Under the pieces are notes generated by a model. The model had not been told where the DNA came from. It made no database searches and saw nothing but the letters and a program-made list of their open reading frames with translations. A program made the position numbers and the translations under genes. Of a stretch of DNA of 64,000 nt, positions 56,073 through 64,000 are shown piece by piece. Source of the DNA: Planctomycetaceae bacterium. GTDB lineage: Bacteria > Planctomycetota > Planctomycetia > Planctomycetales > Planctomycetaceae. The stretch is from the NCBI GenBank assembly GCA_021732845.1, contig JAKFUF010000147.1:1-64000 (forward strand). Reading direction: 5' to 3'. How positions within the stretch are numbered: the stretch's first letter is position 1; each line of letters opens with the position of its first letter.

Positions 56073-56197
56073 CGAAGGAGTTCATCATTCCGTCACTGAA
56101 ACAGCGTGTCCGAAAGTCGCTTCCGCGTTGTCTGGCGAATGTCACTGCGACAACCACCAAGCCGTTCGCCGACAATGGTGCCTTTGCGACAGCATAC

Positions 56198-56608
56198 GTG
56201 CTGTCAAAAATGGGGGAGGAATCAACTGTTGCTCGAATCCTCGGCTTCCGGTTGGCGGACTATAACCCGCAGTGTGCGGGCATGACGGAGTTTGTCAGTC
56301 CCCTATGGCTGCAATGGCCCGACACCACAGAAGTCTGTGTGCTGGACACAAAGGTGCATGGGTATCACGGAGAAATGAGGGCCTCAGCCAAATTACGTGG
56401 CAAGGGGCAGAAGAAAGTGTTCATTTGCGATCAATGCGCCGCGGATGAATTCGTGATCAAGGCGCAGTTTGATTACCACGACGCATGCGACGACCTGCTG
56501 GAGGATGAACCTGACATCGACATTGTGGACTATTTCACCGGCATTATCATTATCGGGACATGCGCCGGTTGCAGTGCAATCAACGAAGTTTTGCAAATGG
56601 ATTTGTAA
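56198..56608 (+). CDS. small cysteine-rich protein of unknown function, start uncertain
   Basis: At least 136 residues, with two CxxC pairs (ICDQCAADE and GTCAGCSAI) that could bind zinc, and an acidic stretch DDLLEDEPDIDIVDYF. GTG 56198 or ATG 56210 are the first standard starts, but neither has a ribosome-binding site. The frame is open back to 56084-56089 (ATC ATT), where GAAGGAG stands 6 bases ahead, so translation may begin at ATT 56087 and give 173 residues. It interrupts a cytochrome/DUF1501 gene pair and is less GC-rich than its neighbours. Confidence 0.6.
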   Translation: MLSKMGEESTVARILGFRLADYNPQCAGMTEFVSPLWLQWPDTTEVCVLDTKVHGYHGEMRASAKLRGKGQKKVFICDQCAADEFVIKAQFDYHDACDDLLEDEPDIDIVDYFTGIIIIGTCAGCSAINEVLQMDL

Positions 56609-56639
56609 GCCCCCGCTTTGCGCGATGGCGCTGCTTGTC

Positions 56640-57119
56640 ATGGATTGTCTGCAGGATGTGAGATCAACTGTGTCGGTAAACATCACTGCCATCCTGGCGG
56701 ATATGCTCGACGGCAATCGTGGACCTGATCCACTCAACCCCGAAACTCGGATCCGGCCAAACTACGGTGTGCGTGCGGTATTGGACGGAGAACTTCTGAC
56801 CGTTGAGTTAACATTTCAAGCGAACGCTGCTTATTGCTGCATGCAGTCGGGGTGTCATCTTGCGTTGCATGAGGGCAAACGATGGAATCGATTGCGGGAA
56901 ATTTTCGGCAAGCATGACGTGCCGGTTCCACAACGGTTTGAATTGCAGTTAACCTGTGTGATCGAGGAGGGTGCGGCCTTCTTCGATTTGGCAAAGCCGG
57001 ATCCTGCCCGACGTGGCTGGTACAGGTTTGAGCAAGCAAGTGCGTACCAGTTTCAGACCACCGTTCATGAATCCGAAACAGAATCGTTCTCCCAACCAGT
57101 GGCTAGAGAAACGGCGTGA
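56640..57119 (+). CDS. small protein of unknown function
   Basis: About 159 residues from ATG 56640. Segments GVRAVLDGELLTVELTFQANAAYCCMQ and VPVPQRFELQLTCVIEEGAAFFD suggest a beta-rich domain. Four cysteines lie near positions 3-75, with no clear metal motif. It follows the cysteine-rich small gene by 31 bases on the same strand and shares its lower GC. Size, composition and location would suit a recently acquired pair such as immunity or contact-dependent proteins, but no family was recognised. Confidence 0.6.
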   Translation: MDCLQDVRSTVSVNITAILADMLDGNRGPDPLNPETRIRPNYGVRAVLDGELLTVELTFQANAAYCCMQSGCHLALHEGKRWNRLREIFGKHDVPVPQRFELQLTCVIEEGAAFFDLAKPDPARRGWYRFEQASAYQFQTTVHESETESFSQPVARETA

Positions 57120-57236
57120 AGAACTCTTGATGGCCAACTTCAAATAGGATACGCCCTCAAAGTCGCCAGCAGTGAGATCTGAAACTTTCACGCACCGAAA
57201 CCCAACAGGTGTAGTACACCAAAAGAGTTTCCGACC

Positions 57237-58718
57237 ATGTCAGTCAATAACAGCGGAAAAAATCACGGTTCCTTCTGCCATCGCACCCGCCGCGAATTCC
57301 TCTGGGAGGCGGGCGGCGGGTTCACATCGGTCGCGCTGGCGGGGATGCTGGGGGCGGAGGGATTTCTGGCAAGGCAGGCCGTGGCTGCGGATGGAGTGAC
57401 GGCGTATGCCAATCCGCTCGCGCCGAAGAAGCCACACTTCGACCCCAAGGCCACGAGCGTCATTTTCCTGTTCATGTACGGCGGGCCGAGCCACGTCGAC
57501 ACGTTCGACTACAAGCCGAAGCTGTATGACCTTGATGGCCAGACGATTCCGGTCAAGACGAAGGGCCGTGGTGGCGAACGCAATGAAGGCCGGGTGGTCG
57601 GGCCTAAGTGGAAATTCAAGCAGTATGGCCAGTCAGGCCAGTGGGTTTCGGACCTGTTCCCGCATCTGGCCACCTGCGCCGATGACATGGCGTTCATCAA
57701 GTCGATGACGGCCGACTCGCCGATTCACGGCTCGGCGATGCTGCAGATGAACTCAGGCAAGATCCTCAGCGGCAGCCCGGCACTGGGCTCATGGGTGAAT
57801 TATGGACTGGGCAGCGAGAATGAAAACCTGCCTGGCTTCGTGGTGATGCTTGATCCCAAGGGCGGACCGATCAGCGGGGCCAAGAACTGGTCCAGTGGCT
57901 ACATGCCGGCCACCTATCAGGGGACGATTATGCGGTCCAAGGGAGCGCCGATCATTGACCTGAATCTGCCGGAAGGCACCAGCCGCGCGATGCAGCGTGA
58001 CCTGCTCGACGCGCTCAATGCCCAGAATGCCGAACACTTGGCGAGCCGGGCTGACAACTCCGATTTGGCCGCGCGGATCTCGAGTTACGAGCTCGCCTTC
58101 AAAATGCAGCAGCACGCACCGGAGGCGGTCGACCTGAGCCAGGAAACCGAAGCCACGCAAAAGGCCTACGGCTTGGACAATCCCCGCACTTTGGACTTCG
58201 GCAAGCGGTGCCTGTTGGCGCGGCGGCTCGTTGAGCGCGGCGTGCGGTTCATCCAGCTCTATTCCGGCGGCGCCCACAACGACGACAACTGGGACGCCCA
58301 TGCCGACCTGGCGACCAACCACAATTTCCACGCCGGCAACACCGACCAGTCGATCGCCGCGCTGATCAAGGATCTGAAGGCGCGGGGCCTGTTGGACAAG
58401 ACGCTGATCGTCTGGGGCGGCGAATTCGGCCGGCAGCCGACAGCCGAGTATGCCAAGGGGACCGGCCGCGACCATAATGCCTTCGGCTTCACGTACTGGC
58501 TGTCCGGCGGCGGCATCAAGGGCGGCACCAGCGTCGGCCAGACGGATGAACTGGGCGCCGCGGCGATCGAGCATCCGTTCCACGTCAAGTCGCTGCATGC
58601 GACGATCCTGACGCAGTTGGGCTTCGACCCCAACGCCTTGTCCTACTTTTATGGCGGCCTCGACCAGAAGCTGGTCGGCGTCGAACATGTCGAGCCGATC
58701 CGGCAGATCATCGCCTGA
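57237..58718 (+). CDS. DUF1501 protein with Tat signal
   Basis: A 493-residue exported protein. The twin-arginine signal is HRTRREFLWEAGGGFTSVALAG. Blocks FLFMYGGPSHVDTFDYKPKL, HGSAMLQMNSGKILSGSPALGSW, GGEFGRQPTAEYAKGTGRDHN and HPFHVKSLHATILTQLGFDP are diagnostic. DUF1501 resembles the alkaline phosphatase/sulfatase fold; activity is unproven. It is normally adjacent to a DUF1553 cytochrome gene; here that partner lies upstream beyond two small inserted genes. Confidence 0.92.
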   Translation: MSVNNSGKNHGSFCHRTRREFLWEAGGGFTSVALAGMLGAEGFLARQAVAADGVTAYANPLAPKKPHFDPKATSVIFLFMYGGPSHVDTFDYKPKLYDLDGQTIPVKTKGRGGERNEGRVVGPKWKFKQYGQSGQWVSDLFPHLATCADDMAFIKSMTADSPIHGSAMLQMNSGKILSGSPALGSWVNYGLGSENENLPGFVVMLDPKGGPISGAKNWSSGYMPATYQGTIMRSKGAPIIDLNLPEGTSRAMQRDLLDALNAQNAEHLASRADNSDLAARISSYELAFKMQQHAPEAVDLSQETEATQKAYGLDNPRTLDFGKRCLLARRLVERGVRFIQLYSGGAHNDDNWDAHADLATNHNFHAGNTDQSIAALIKDLKARGLLDKTLIVWGGEFGRQPTAEYAKGTGRDHNAFGFTYWLSGGGIKGGTSVGQTDELGAAAIEHPFHVKSLHATILTQLGFDPNALSYFYGGLDQKLVGVEHVEPIRQIIA

Positions 58719-58735
58719 GCGGCAATGCGAGTTTT

Positions 58736-58820
58736 AGCGGCACGGCGCAAGCCGTCCGGTGATGGATCTCCAGAAATCACTTGGGGAGGACCATGACCGG
58801 AGGGCTTGCACCCAGCCGCT
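58736..58820. terminator. AGCGGC-GCGCAAGCC palindrome between convergent genes
   Basis: 27-base arms (58736-58762 and 58794-58820) match inverted at about 21 of 27 positions and share the core of the element at 32712-32811. The element occupies almost the entire 104-base gap between two convergent stop codons. The resulting RNA hairpin would form on both strands, so it may end both transcripts, although no T-run follows. Confidence 0.6.
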
Positions 58821-58822
58821 TG

Positions 58823-60754
58823 CTAGTCGATGTAGACGAACTCATTCAGGTTCAACATCGCGTGGCACAGGTTGGTCCACGCGGACAGCGGATCTGTGTC
58901 ATTGGCAAGGAACAACTGGCAGGCCGTGACTTCCTCCTTTGACGGAAGCCGTCCCAGAGCCAGCAGGTACACCAGCTCGATGCGCAGCGTCTCGGTTTCG
59001 GCGCTGGCCACCACGCGTTTGGCAAACTCCGCGGCACGGGTACGGGCGAACGGCGAATTGAGCAGGTGCAGCGCCTGGGGAGCGATGGTGGTCTGATCGC
59101 GGCGGGAACAACTGAGGTTGCTGTCCGGCTTGTCAAACACCTCCAGCAACGGCAGCCGCAGGTTGCGGCGGGCGAAGAGGTAGATGCTGCGGCGGTTGTG
59201 TTCGGACTCATCCTTCGTCACCGGCCACTGATTTTTCAGCAGCGTCGAGGCAACTTCCGGCGGCAAAGGCGGCGTGACCCCGGGACCGCCCCGCTTGAGG
59301 TTCAGCGTGCCCGCAATGGCGAGCAAAGCATCGCGGATCGACTCCCCCTCCAGGCGGCGGCGCGGCATGCGCCCGAGCAGTTCATTGGTGGGGTCGGCCT
59401 TCAGCAGCTTCCCCCAGTCGTCGCCTTGAGCTGGCACCGCGGCCAGCCGGTAGGTCGAGGAGGTGAGCATCAGGCGATGCAGGGGCTTCAACTGCCAGCC
59501 CGATTCCATCAGCTCGGCCGCGAGCCAGTCAAGCAGTTCCGGGTGCGTTGCCGGTTCACCCACCAATCCAAAGTCACTCGGTGTCGGCACCAGGCCGCGG
59601 CCGAAATGATGCTGCCAGAGGCGGTTGACCATCACGCGGGCCGTCAGCGGCTGGTCGCGGGCGGTCAGCCATTTCGCCAGGGCCAGGCGGCGACCCGCAG
59701 TGCTGTCGACGCCAGTACTGTTCCCCGCATTGGCCAGCACACGCGGAAACTGTGGCTGCACTTCCGGCCCCTGCCGCCGGTGGTCGCCGCGAATCCACAG
59801 GTAACTGACCGAGATGGCCTTTTCTTTGTTTCGGACAACACGAGCCTCAACGGGCGCGCTGCCTGGTTCGTCGACTTCAACCTTGTAGTCCTTGAACAGG
59901 TCGATCGTCTCGAAGAACGACCGCAGCCGATAGAAGTCATGCTGCGAGATGGGATCGTCGCGATGATGATGGCACTGCGCACAGCCAAAGCGCATCCCGA
60001 GGAACACTTCACCCACGTTGGCCGCGATGCCGTTGAGAAAGATGTGCCGCCGTTCGTCCTGGGAGTTGATGTCCGGCATGTCGGGGCCGGCCAGCAGGTA
60101 CCCCGTGGCCACTGGTGTCGGCTGCGATCCAGCGTCGGTGGATGCCGGCAATGTCCCCGCCTCGAGTTCATCGCCAGCCAGTTGCCGCGCGACAAACTGA
60201 TCGTATGGCAGGTCGGCATTGAACGCCTCGATCACCCAGTCGCGGTAGCGCCAGGCCTGCGGACGGATGGTGTCGAATTCAAAGCCGTCCGTCTCCGCAA
60301 ACCGGACGAGGTCGAGCCAGTGCTGCGCCCAGCGCTCCCCATAGGCGGGGCTGGCGAGCAACCGGTCGACAGCCCGCGGGTACGCATCCTCACGGTCATC
60401 CTTGAGGAACTCCCGCACCTCCTCGGGCGTCGGCGGCAGACCGGTCAGGTCAAATGTCACCCTTCGCAGCAACGTTGCACGGTCGGCGAAGGCGACCGGC
60501 AACAGTTCCGCGCTGCGCAGCCGCTGCAGGATGAACTTGTCGATTGAAGTGGACGACCAGCCATCGTTCTCCAACACCGGCACCGCCGGGCGGGTGACAG
60601 GCTGAAACGGACGGAAATCCCGATCGGACTCCTCGATCGGTGGCTCAGAAATGACGGCCGGCACCTCGGGTTCGGTCGCGAAGGCCCGCGCAACCAGGCC
60701 GGCGACGAGACACCCGCTCAGCAGCAACTCACGGAATGGAAAATTCCCCATCAT
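58823..60754 (-). CDS. DUF1549-DUF1553 protein, form without PSCyt1
   Basis: A 643-residue exported protein (signal LLLSGCLVAGLVARAFA). DUF1549 starts at STSIDKFILQRLRSAEL and contains the heme-like FGCAQCHHHRDDPI. DUF1553 follows (LTARVMVNRLWQHHFGRGLV) and ends in LNEFVYID. It lacks the N-terminal PSCyt1 heme domain and the PA14 domain of the 53-kb protein. Its ATG overlaps the stop of the DUF1501 gene upstream, so the two are translationally coupled. Confidence 0.92.
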   Translation of the reverse strand: MMGNFPFRELLLSGCLVAGLVARAFATEPEVPAVISEPPIEESDRDFRPFQPVTRPAVPVLENDGWSSTSIDKFILQRLRSAELLPVAFADRATLLRRVTFDLTGLPPTPEEVREFLKDDREDAYPRAVDRLLASPAYGERWAQHWLDLVRFAETDGFEFDTIRPQAWRYRDWVIEAFNADLPYDQFVARQLAGDELEAGTLPASTDAGSQPTPVATGYLLAGPDMPDINSQDERRHIFLNGIAANVGEVFLGMRFGCAQCHHHRDDPISQHDFYRLRSFFETIDLFKDYKVEVDEPGSAPVEARVVRNKEKAISVSYLWIRGDHRRQGPEVQPQFPRVLANAGNSTGVDSTAGRRLALAKWLTARDQPLTARVMVNRLWQHHFGRGLVPTPSDFGLVGEPATHPELLDWLAAELMESGWQLKPLHRLMLTSSTYRLAAVPAQGDDWGKLLKADPTNELLGRMPRRRLEGESIRDALLAIAGTLNLKRGGPGVTPPLPPEVASTLLKNQWPVTKDESEHNRRSIYLFARRNLRLPLLEVFDKPDSNLSCSRRDQTTIAPQALHLLNSPFARTRAAEFAKRVVASAETETLRIELVYLLALGRLPSKEEVTACQLFLANDTDPLSAWTNLCHAMLNLNEFVYID

Positions 60755-62214
60755 GCCAGGATCTCGCTGACCACCTGTCCGGCCACATCGGTCAGCCGTT
60801 CGTCGCGGCCGTTGTGCAAGAACGTCAGCCGCTTGTGATTCATTCCCAGTAGATGCAGGATCGTCGCGTGCAGGTCGTGGACGTGCACCTTCCCTTCGGC
60901 GGCCCGCAGGCCGACATCATCGGTCGCCCCATGCACGAACCCCGCCTTGACCCCGCCGCCAGCCATCCAGACGGTATACCCCCACGGGTTGTGATCGCGG
61001 CCGCCGCCCTGCTCGCTCATCGGCATCCGGCCGAATTCGCCGCCCCAGATGACCAGCGTCTCGTCCAGCAGCCCCCGTTGCTTGAGATCGCGGAGCAACC
61101 CGGCCACCGGCAGATCCGTCGCACGGCAGTACTGCGTGTGGTTGCTCAGCACGTCATTGTGCGCATCCCACCCATTGGTGTCGCCCGAGAAAAGCTGCAC
61201 AAAGCGCACGCCCTGTTCGATCATCCGGCGGGCCAGCAGACAGCGGGTACCGAACTCGGCGGTGGCAGGTTCGTCCATGCCGTACATCGCCCGCGTGGCC
61301 GCCGTCTCCTGGGAGAGGTCGACCACCGCCGGAGCCGCCTGCTGCATCCGAAATGCGAGTTCATAGGCATCAATCCGGGCGGAGAGTTCGCTGTCGGCTC
61401 CGCGGGCAGACAGATGCTCCTGATTGCGTACATTCACGAAATCGAGCAGCCGCCGCTGCTGGTCGGCACTCATTCCCGCGGGGCGATCCAGGTGCAGGAT
61501 GGGTGCCGCACCCGGCCGCATGGTGGTCCCCTGATACGTCGCCGGCAAAAATCCGCTGCCCCACGCCGGTGGCCCACCCTTGATCCCCGCTCCCTGTTCC
61601 AGCATGACCACAAATGCCGGCAGGTCGCGGTTCTCGGTTCCAAGTCCATAACTGACCCAGCTTCCCAGGCTCGGCCTCCCCATCTGAATGCTGCCGGTGT
61701 TTGTCTGATACACCGCCTGAGGATGGTTCACGCTGTCGCCGTGGCACCCCCGCAGAAAACACAGATCATCCACGCACTCAGCGATGTGCGGCAGGAAGTC
61801 ACTGATCTCGATCCCCGACTGTCCGCGCCGGCGAAACGGTTTGACAGACGCCAGCAACGGGTTGGCCGCCACCTTTCGCCGGGTCATTACCGGACCAAAG
61901 CTCTCTGGCAACGGCTGGCCAGCGTATTTGACCAGCGCCGGCTTCGGGTCATACAGATCGACGTGGCTCGGCCCGCCATGCATGAACAGATAAATCACCT
62001 GCTTCGCCCGCGGCACGAAGTGCTGCCGCGCGGCATTTCCCTCCACGGTCCGCGCTTCATCCGCGGCGCTCACGGCCGCGCAGGCCACGGCACCAAACCC
62101 GCCACCGGCCTGCATCAGAAACTGACGCCGCGAGAGGGGCGTGGAGGCGAAGAAGGGATTGCGCAAGACTTTCTCCTGCGGAGATGGTTCAATCAATGAG
62201 ACATCGCGAAGCAT
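60751..62214 (-). CDS. DUF1501 protein with Tat signal, operon lead
   Basis: A 487-residue exported protein with twin-arginine signal SRRQFLMQAGGGFGAVACA after an unusual 27-residue N-region. Diagnostic blocks are VIYLFMHGGPSHVDLYDPKP, CHGDSVNHPQAVYQTNTGSIQ, GGEFGRMPMSEQGGGRDHNP and HVHDLHATILHLLGM. Its stop overlaps the following DUF1553-type gene by 4 bases. The gene order is opposite to the 53-58 kb pair, where the cytochrome gene comes first. Confidence 0.92.
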   Translation of the reverse strand: MLRDVSLIEPSPQEKVLRNPFFASTPLSRRQFLMQAGGGFGAVACAAVSAADEARTVEGNAARQHFVPRAKQVIYLFMHGGPSHVDLYDPKPALVKYAGQPLPESFGPVMTRRKVAANPLLASVKPFRRRGQSGIEISDFLPHIAECVDDLCFLRGCHGDSVNHPQAVYQTNTGSIQMGRPSLGSWVSYGLGTENRDLPAFVVMLEQGAGIKGGPPAWGSGFLPATYQGTTMRPGAAPILHLDRPAGMSADQQRRLLDFVNVRNQEHLSARGADSELSARIDAYELAFRMQQAAPAVVDLSQETAATRAMYGMDEPATAEFGTRCLLARRMIEQGVRFVQLFSGDTNGWDAHNDVLSNHTQYCRATDLPVAGLLRDLKQRGLLDETLVIWGGEFGRMPMSEQGGGRDHNPWGYTVWMAGGGVKAGFVHGATDDVGLRAAEGKVHVHDLHATILHLLGMNHKRLTFLHNGRDERLTDVAGQVVSEILA

Positions 62215-62506
62215 CGATTCCCGAGCATATCAAAACAACTGCCCAAACGCGCGTGGGGCGTCGCGGAAGACGGAGATGCGCGAAGGTGCCAGCAGATGCT
62301 TCAACGTCAAAAGCTTCCATTTGTGCCAGTCACGCCAGGATGCAACTCCCATAGCCACGCCGTGCGGTCCTCGCGCCGCGTCGTCGGTCCATCGTCATAC
62401 ATCGATCCGTACTGTCTCCGGTATCCGCGGTCCTTCCACAATCTGCAAATGCAGTTCTCAACCCCGTGGTCCCGTGGTAGCATTCACCCCATCATCAGGC
62501 CGTTTC

Positions 62507-62603
62507 GCCTAACAAGCGATTCAACCCAACGTGTGCCGTAGGCGGCATTTTTCCGTGAAGTCAATCCCGCCTGGAGCACGCGGGGTTAGCTTGGGCGTTA
62601 GGC
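62507..62603. other. attC-like (integron cassette site) hairpin
   Basis: The 97-base stretch starts with GCCTAAC (matches RYYYAAC) and ends with GTTAGGC (matches GTTRRRY), the outer boxes of integron attC sites. Inner imperfect arms follow in order: TCAACCC with GGGGTTA, CGTGTGC with GCACGCG, and AGGCGG with CCGCCT, with unpaired bases on one strand as in attC. Size is in the normal range. The rest of the 519-base gap (62215-62733) shows nothing else. No integrase gene is in the window. Confidence 0.55.
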
Positions 62604-62733
62604 GGCGGAGTTGTGGATGGAGCTGCGTGCGTGTTGCCGCTTGTATCCGGGCAGACCGCTGCGGGTCGTCGTTTGACGGACTGCCGCGTCGGCGACACGA
62701 ATCGTTTTGACCAGCACCGATGGGGAGACGGCA

Positions 62734-63849
62734 ATGAACGTGATTCGTGCGGCGGTGGCGGCCGTGATTCTGGCGGCCATGATGAACCCCGGACTCGCGG
62801 CCGACCCGCCCGAACCGCTCGTGTTCAAGGGGCACACGAAGGCTGTCACGGTGGTGGCGTGGGCCGCCGACGGGAAGACCGTGGCGACGGCCGGCAACGA
62901 CCGGACGATCCGGCTGTGGAACGCGGCCACTGGCCGGCAAACGGCGTCCCTGCCGGGGATCGCCCGCGAGGGGTACGGCGGTCCGGTCGTCGCGTTCACG
63001 GCGGACCTCAAGGTCGTGGCGATCAACTACTGGGGCGAGATCGCGATCCGCACCGTGGCCGACGACAAGGTCCTCGCCAGGATCGACCCAATCCTCGACC
63101 GTGGTCAGAGGTCCGCATTCCGGCCGGACGTGTTTGCAATGGCGTTCAGCCCCGATGGCAGGCGGCTCGTCACCGGCGGGTCAGTCGCGGCGGTCGGTGG
63201 ACCACACGGCCTGCCTGGCGGCATCGTGATTGTCTGGAACGCGGAGACGGGCAAGGTCCTCCACCAATCCGACACGCTGTCGACAGCCGCCAGCTCGGTG
63301 GCATGGAGCGCGGACGGGAAGCGGTTTGCGGCCGGAACGAATGGGGCCGGTGGGGAACTTCCGGAGGCGGGCGAGGTGCGGGTGTGGGACGCCGAGACGG
63401 GCAAGGTCCTCCACAGCTTCAAGGTGAAGCCCGAAGTGGAGCCGGGCGAGTGGGCTTCGGCCAGCGATGTGGCGTTCAGCCCGGATGGCAAGCAGGTCGC
63501 GACCCCGGTCACGGCCGGCAGTCGGGGGGCACCGGCCGGGCTCCTGATCGACGACACCGGTGCGTCAGTTCGGGTGTGGGACCTGGGAACCGGCAAGGCC
63601 ACGCAGCCGGTGAAGGGGCTCAAGGCGTCGGTGGGGCGGGTGGTGTTCAGTCCGGACGGCAGGCGGCTGGGGACGGCCGGCAGTGACAAAGTTGTGCGGG
63701 TGTGGGACGTGGAGACGGGGCAGGAACTCGCGGCGCTGCCGTGTTCTGACCGGGTCGGTTCGGTCACGTTCAGCCCGGACGGCAACTCCCTGGCGGCGGG
63801 CTGCATGGATGGATCGGTCCAGATTTGGATGGTGCCGGCGGCGAGGTGA
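62734..63849 (+). CDS. secreted WD40-repeat protein
   Basis: A 371-residue WD40 propeller with a signal peptide (MNVIRAAVAAVILAAMMNPGLA). About seven blades are visible: GHTKAVTVVAWAADGKTVATAG with IRLWNAATGR, VFAMAFSPDGRRLVTGG, VRVWDAETGKVLHSF, VGRVVFSPDGRRLGTAG and VQIWMVPA. The start has GGGGAG upstream. The gene is noticeably richer in G and C than those to its left, with almost exclusive G/C third positions. Together with the attC-like site before it this suggests separate origin. No kinase or other effector domain is attached. Confidence 0.88.
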   Translation: MNVIRAAVAAVILAAMMNPGLAADPPEPLVFKGHTKAVTVVAWAADGKTVATAGNDRTIRLWNAATGRQTASLPGIAREGYGGPVVAFTADLKVVAINYWGEIAIRTVADDKVLARIDPILDRGQRSAFRPDVFAMAFSPDGRRLVTGGSVAAVGGPHGLPGGIVIVWNAETGKVLHQSDTLSTAASSVAWSADGKRFAAGTNGAGGELPEAGEVRVWDAETGKVLHSFKVKPEVEPGEWASASDVAFSPDGKQVATPVTAGSRGAPAGLLIDDTGASVRVWDLGTGKATQPVKGLKASVGRVVFSPDGRRLGTAGSDKVVRVWDVETGQELAALPCSDRVGSVTFSPDGNSLAAGCMDGSVQIWMVPAAR

Positions 63850-64000
63850 GCAGAGGCCGAGCCAGACGCTGCTGCAGATACCGCCGCCTGACGCCCTTTT
63901 GAAATTGGCAAGTTGCCGTGGCGGCGGTGTTGCCGAACTCCGAGTCAGCCAGCTCACCGGTTGTATTGTTTGTCTCACCTGCAGTTCCCCATGGTCCACA
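63850..64000. other. right edge of window, no gene seen
   Basis: 151 bases after the WD40 gene show no coding frame with family features and no complete second attC-like site. The window ends before the next feature. Confidence 0.4.

Noticed and set aside
59066-60547. 493-residue open frame antisense to the DUF1549/1553 gene
   Set aside because: Shadow frame; composition and motifs belong to the real gene on the minus strand.

Overview
The window looks like a chromosomal segment of a planctomycete (phylum Planctomycetota, probably a Planctomycetaceae/Gemmata-type lineage). The inference rests on family content. There are three DUF1501 proteins with twin-arginine signals, and two of them are paired with planctomycete cytochrome-type DUF1549/DUF1553 proteins. 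There is also a secreted DUF1080 protein, an S/T protein kinase carrying three formylglycine-generating-enzyme (FGE) domains, several secreted beta-propellers, and many intergenic palindromes. GC is high (about 60% by eye). No rRNA, tRNA, CRISPR array, prophage or complete insertion sequence was seen.

Layout. 1-11 kb: an SDR dehydrogenase cut by the window edge, a dienelactone-hydrolase-type enzyme, an RsbV/RsbW-like partner-switching pair, a PLP enzyme of the D-threonine aldolase/D-serine dehydratase type, a DUF1080 protein, two tandem cytochrome c'-like lipoproteins, an HtrA-type protease without PDZ and a large secreted unknown protein. 11-17 kb: a repeat cluster, an ATP-grasp/alpha-E fusion, Fe/Mn superoxide dismutase and enolase. 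17-22 kb: the 1482-residue kinase. 22-31 kb: a membrane acyltransferase pair, a sialidase-like protein, SelO AMPylase, a squalene-cyclase-repeat protein, an SDR, type I glutamine synthetase and a LigD-phosphoesterase-like protein. 31-44 kb: a lipoprotein hydrolase, an NHL propeller, acetyl-CoA synthetase, a Uma2-like protein, a DUF1501 protein, a CCA-adding enzyme family member, two paralogous lipoproteins, a DUF2752 protein and a Tat-exported unknown. 44-50 kb: a peroxiredoxin, a Pro/Gly/Met-repeat membrane protein, and a compact fatty-acid-synthesis cluster (dehydratase, FabG, ACP, second dehydratase, ketosynthase). 50-53 kb: a response regulator, an FHA protein, a TolB-like propeller and a small membrane protein with an HExxH motif. 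53-62 kb: two planctomycete-cytochrome/DUF1501 operons that converge on a palindrome; the first is split by two small unknown genes. 62-64 kb: an attC-like hairpin followed by a GC-rich WD40 gene.

The most distinctive content lies between the genes. At least two families of small non-coding elements behave like miniature transposons (MITEs). The first family has ends related to GGACCGGACAAAGAATAA or GGACCGCGGCAAGAATAA and is flanked by TAA/TTA duplications. Two of its copies sit exactly behind the TAA stop codons of enolase and of a hydrolase gene. The second family has a CAAATTT-rich stem; one copy has perfect 18-bp terminal inverted repeats GACGTGTCCGACAAAAGT and a 6-bp target duplication. 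The two families are nested inside each other in both directions (32.1-32.7 kb and 41.06-41.40 kb). Several further palindrome families are interspersed. No transposase for any of them lies in the window.
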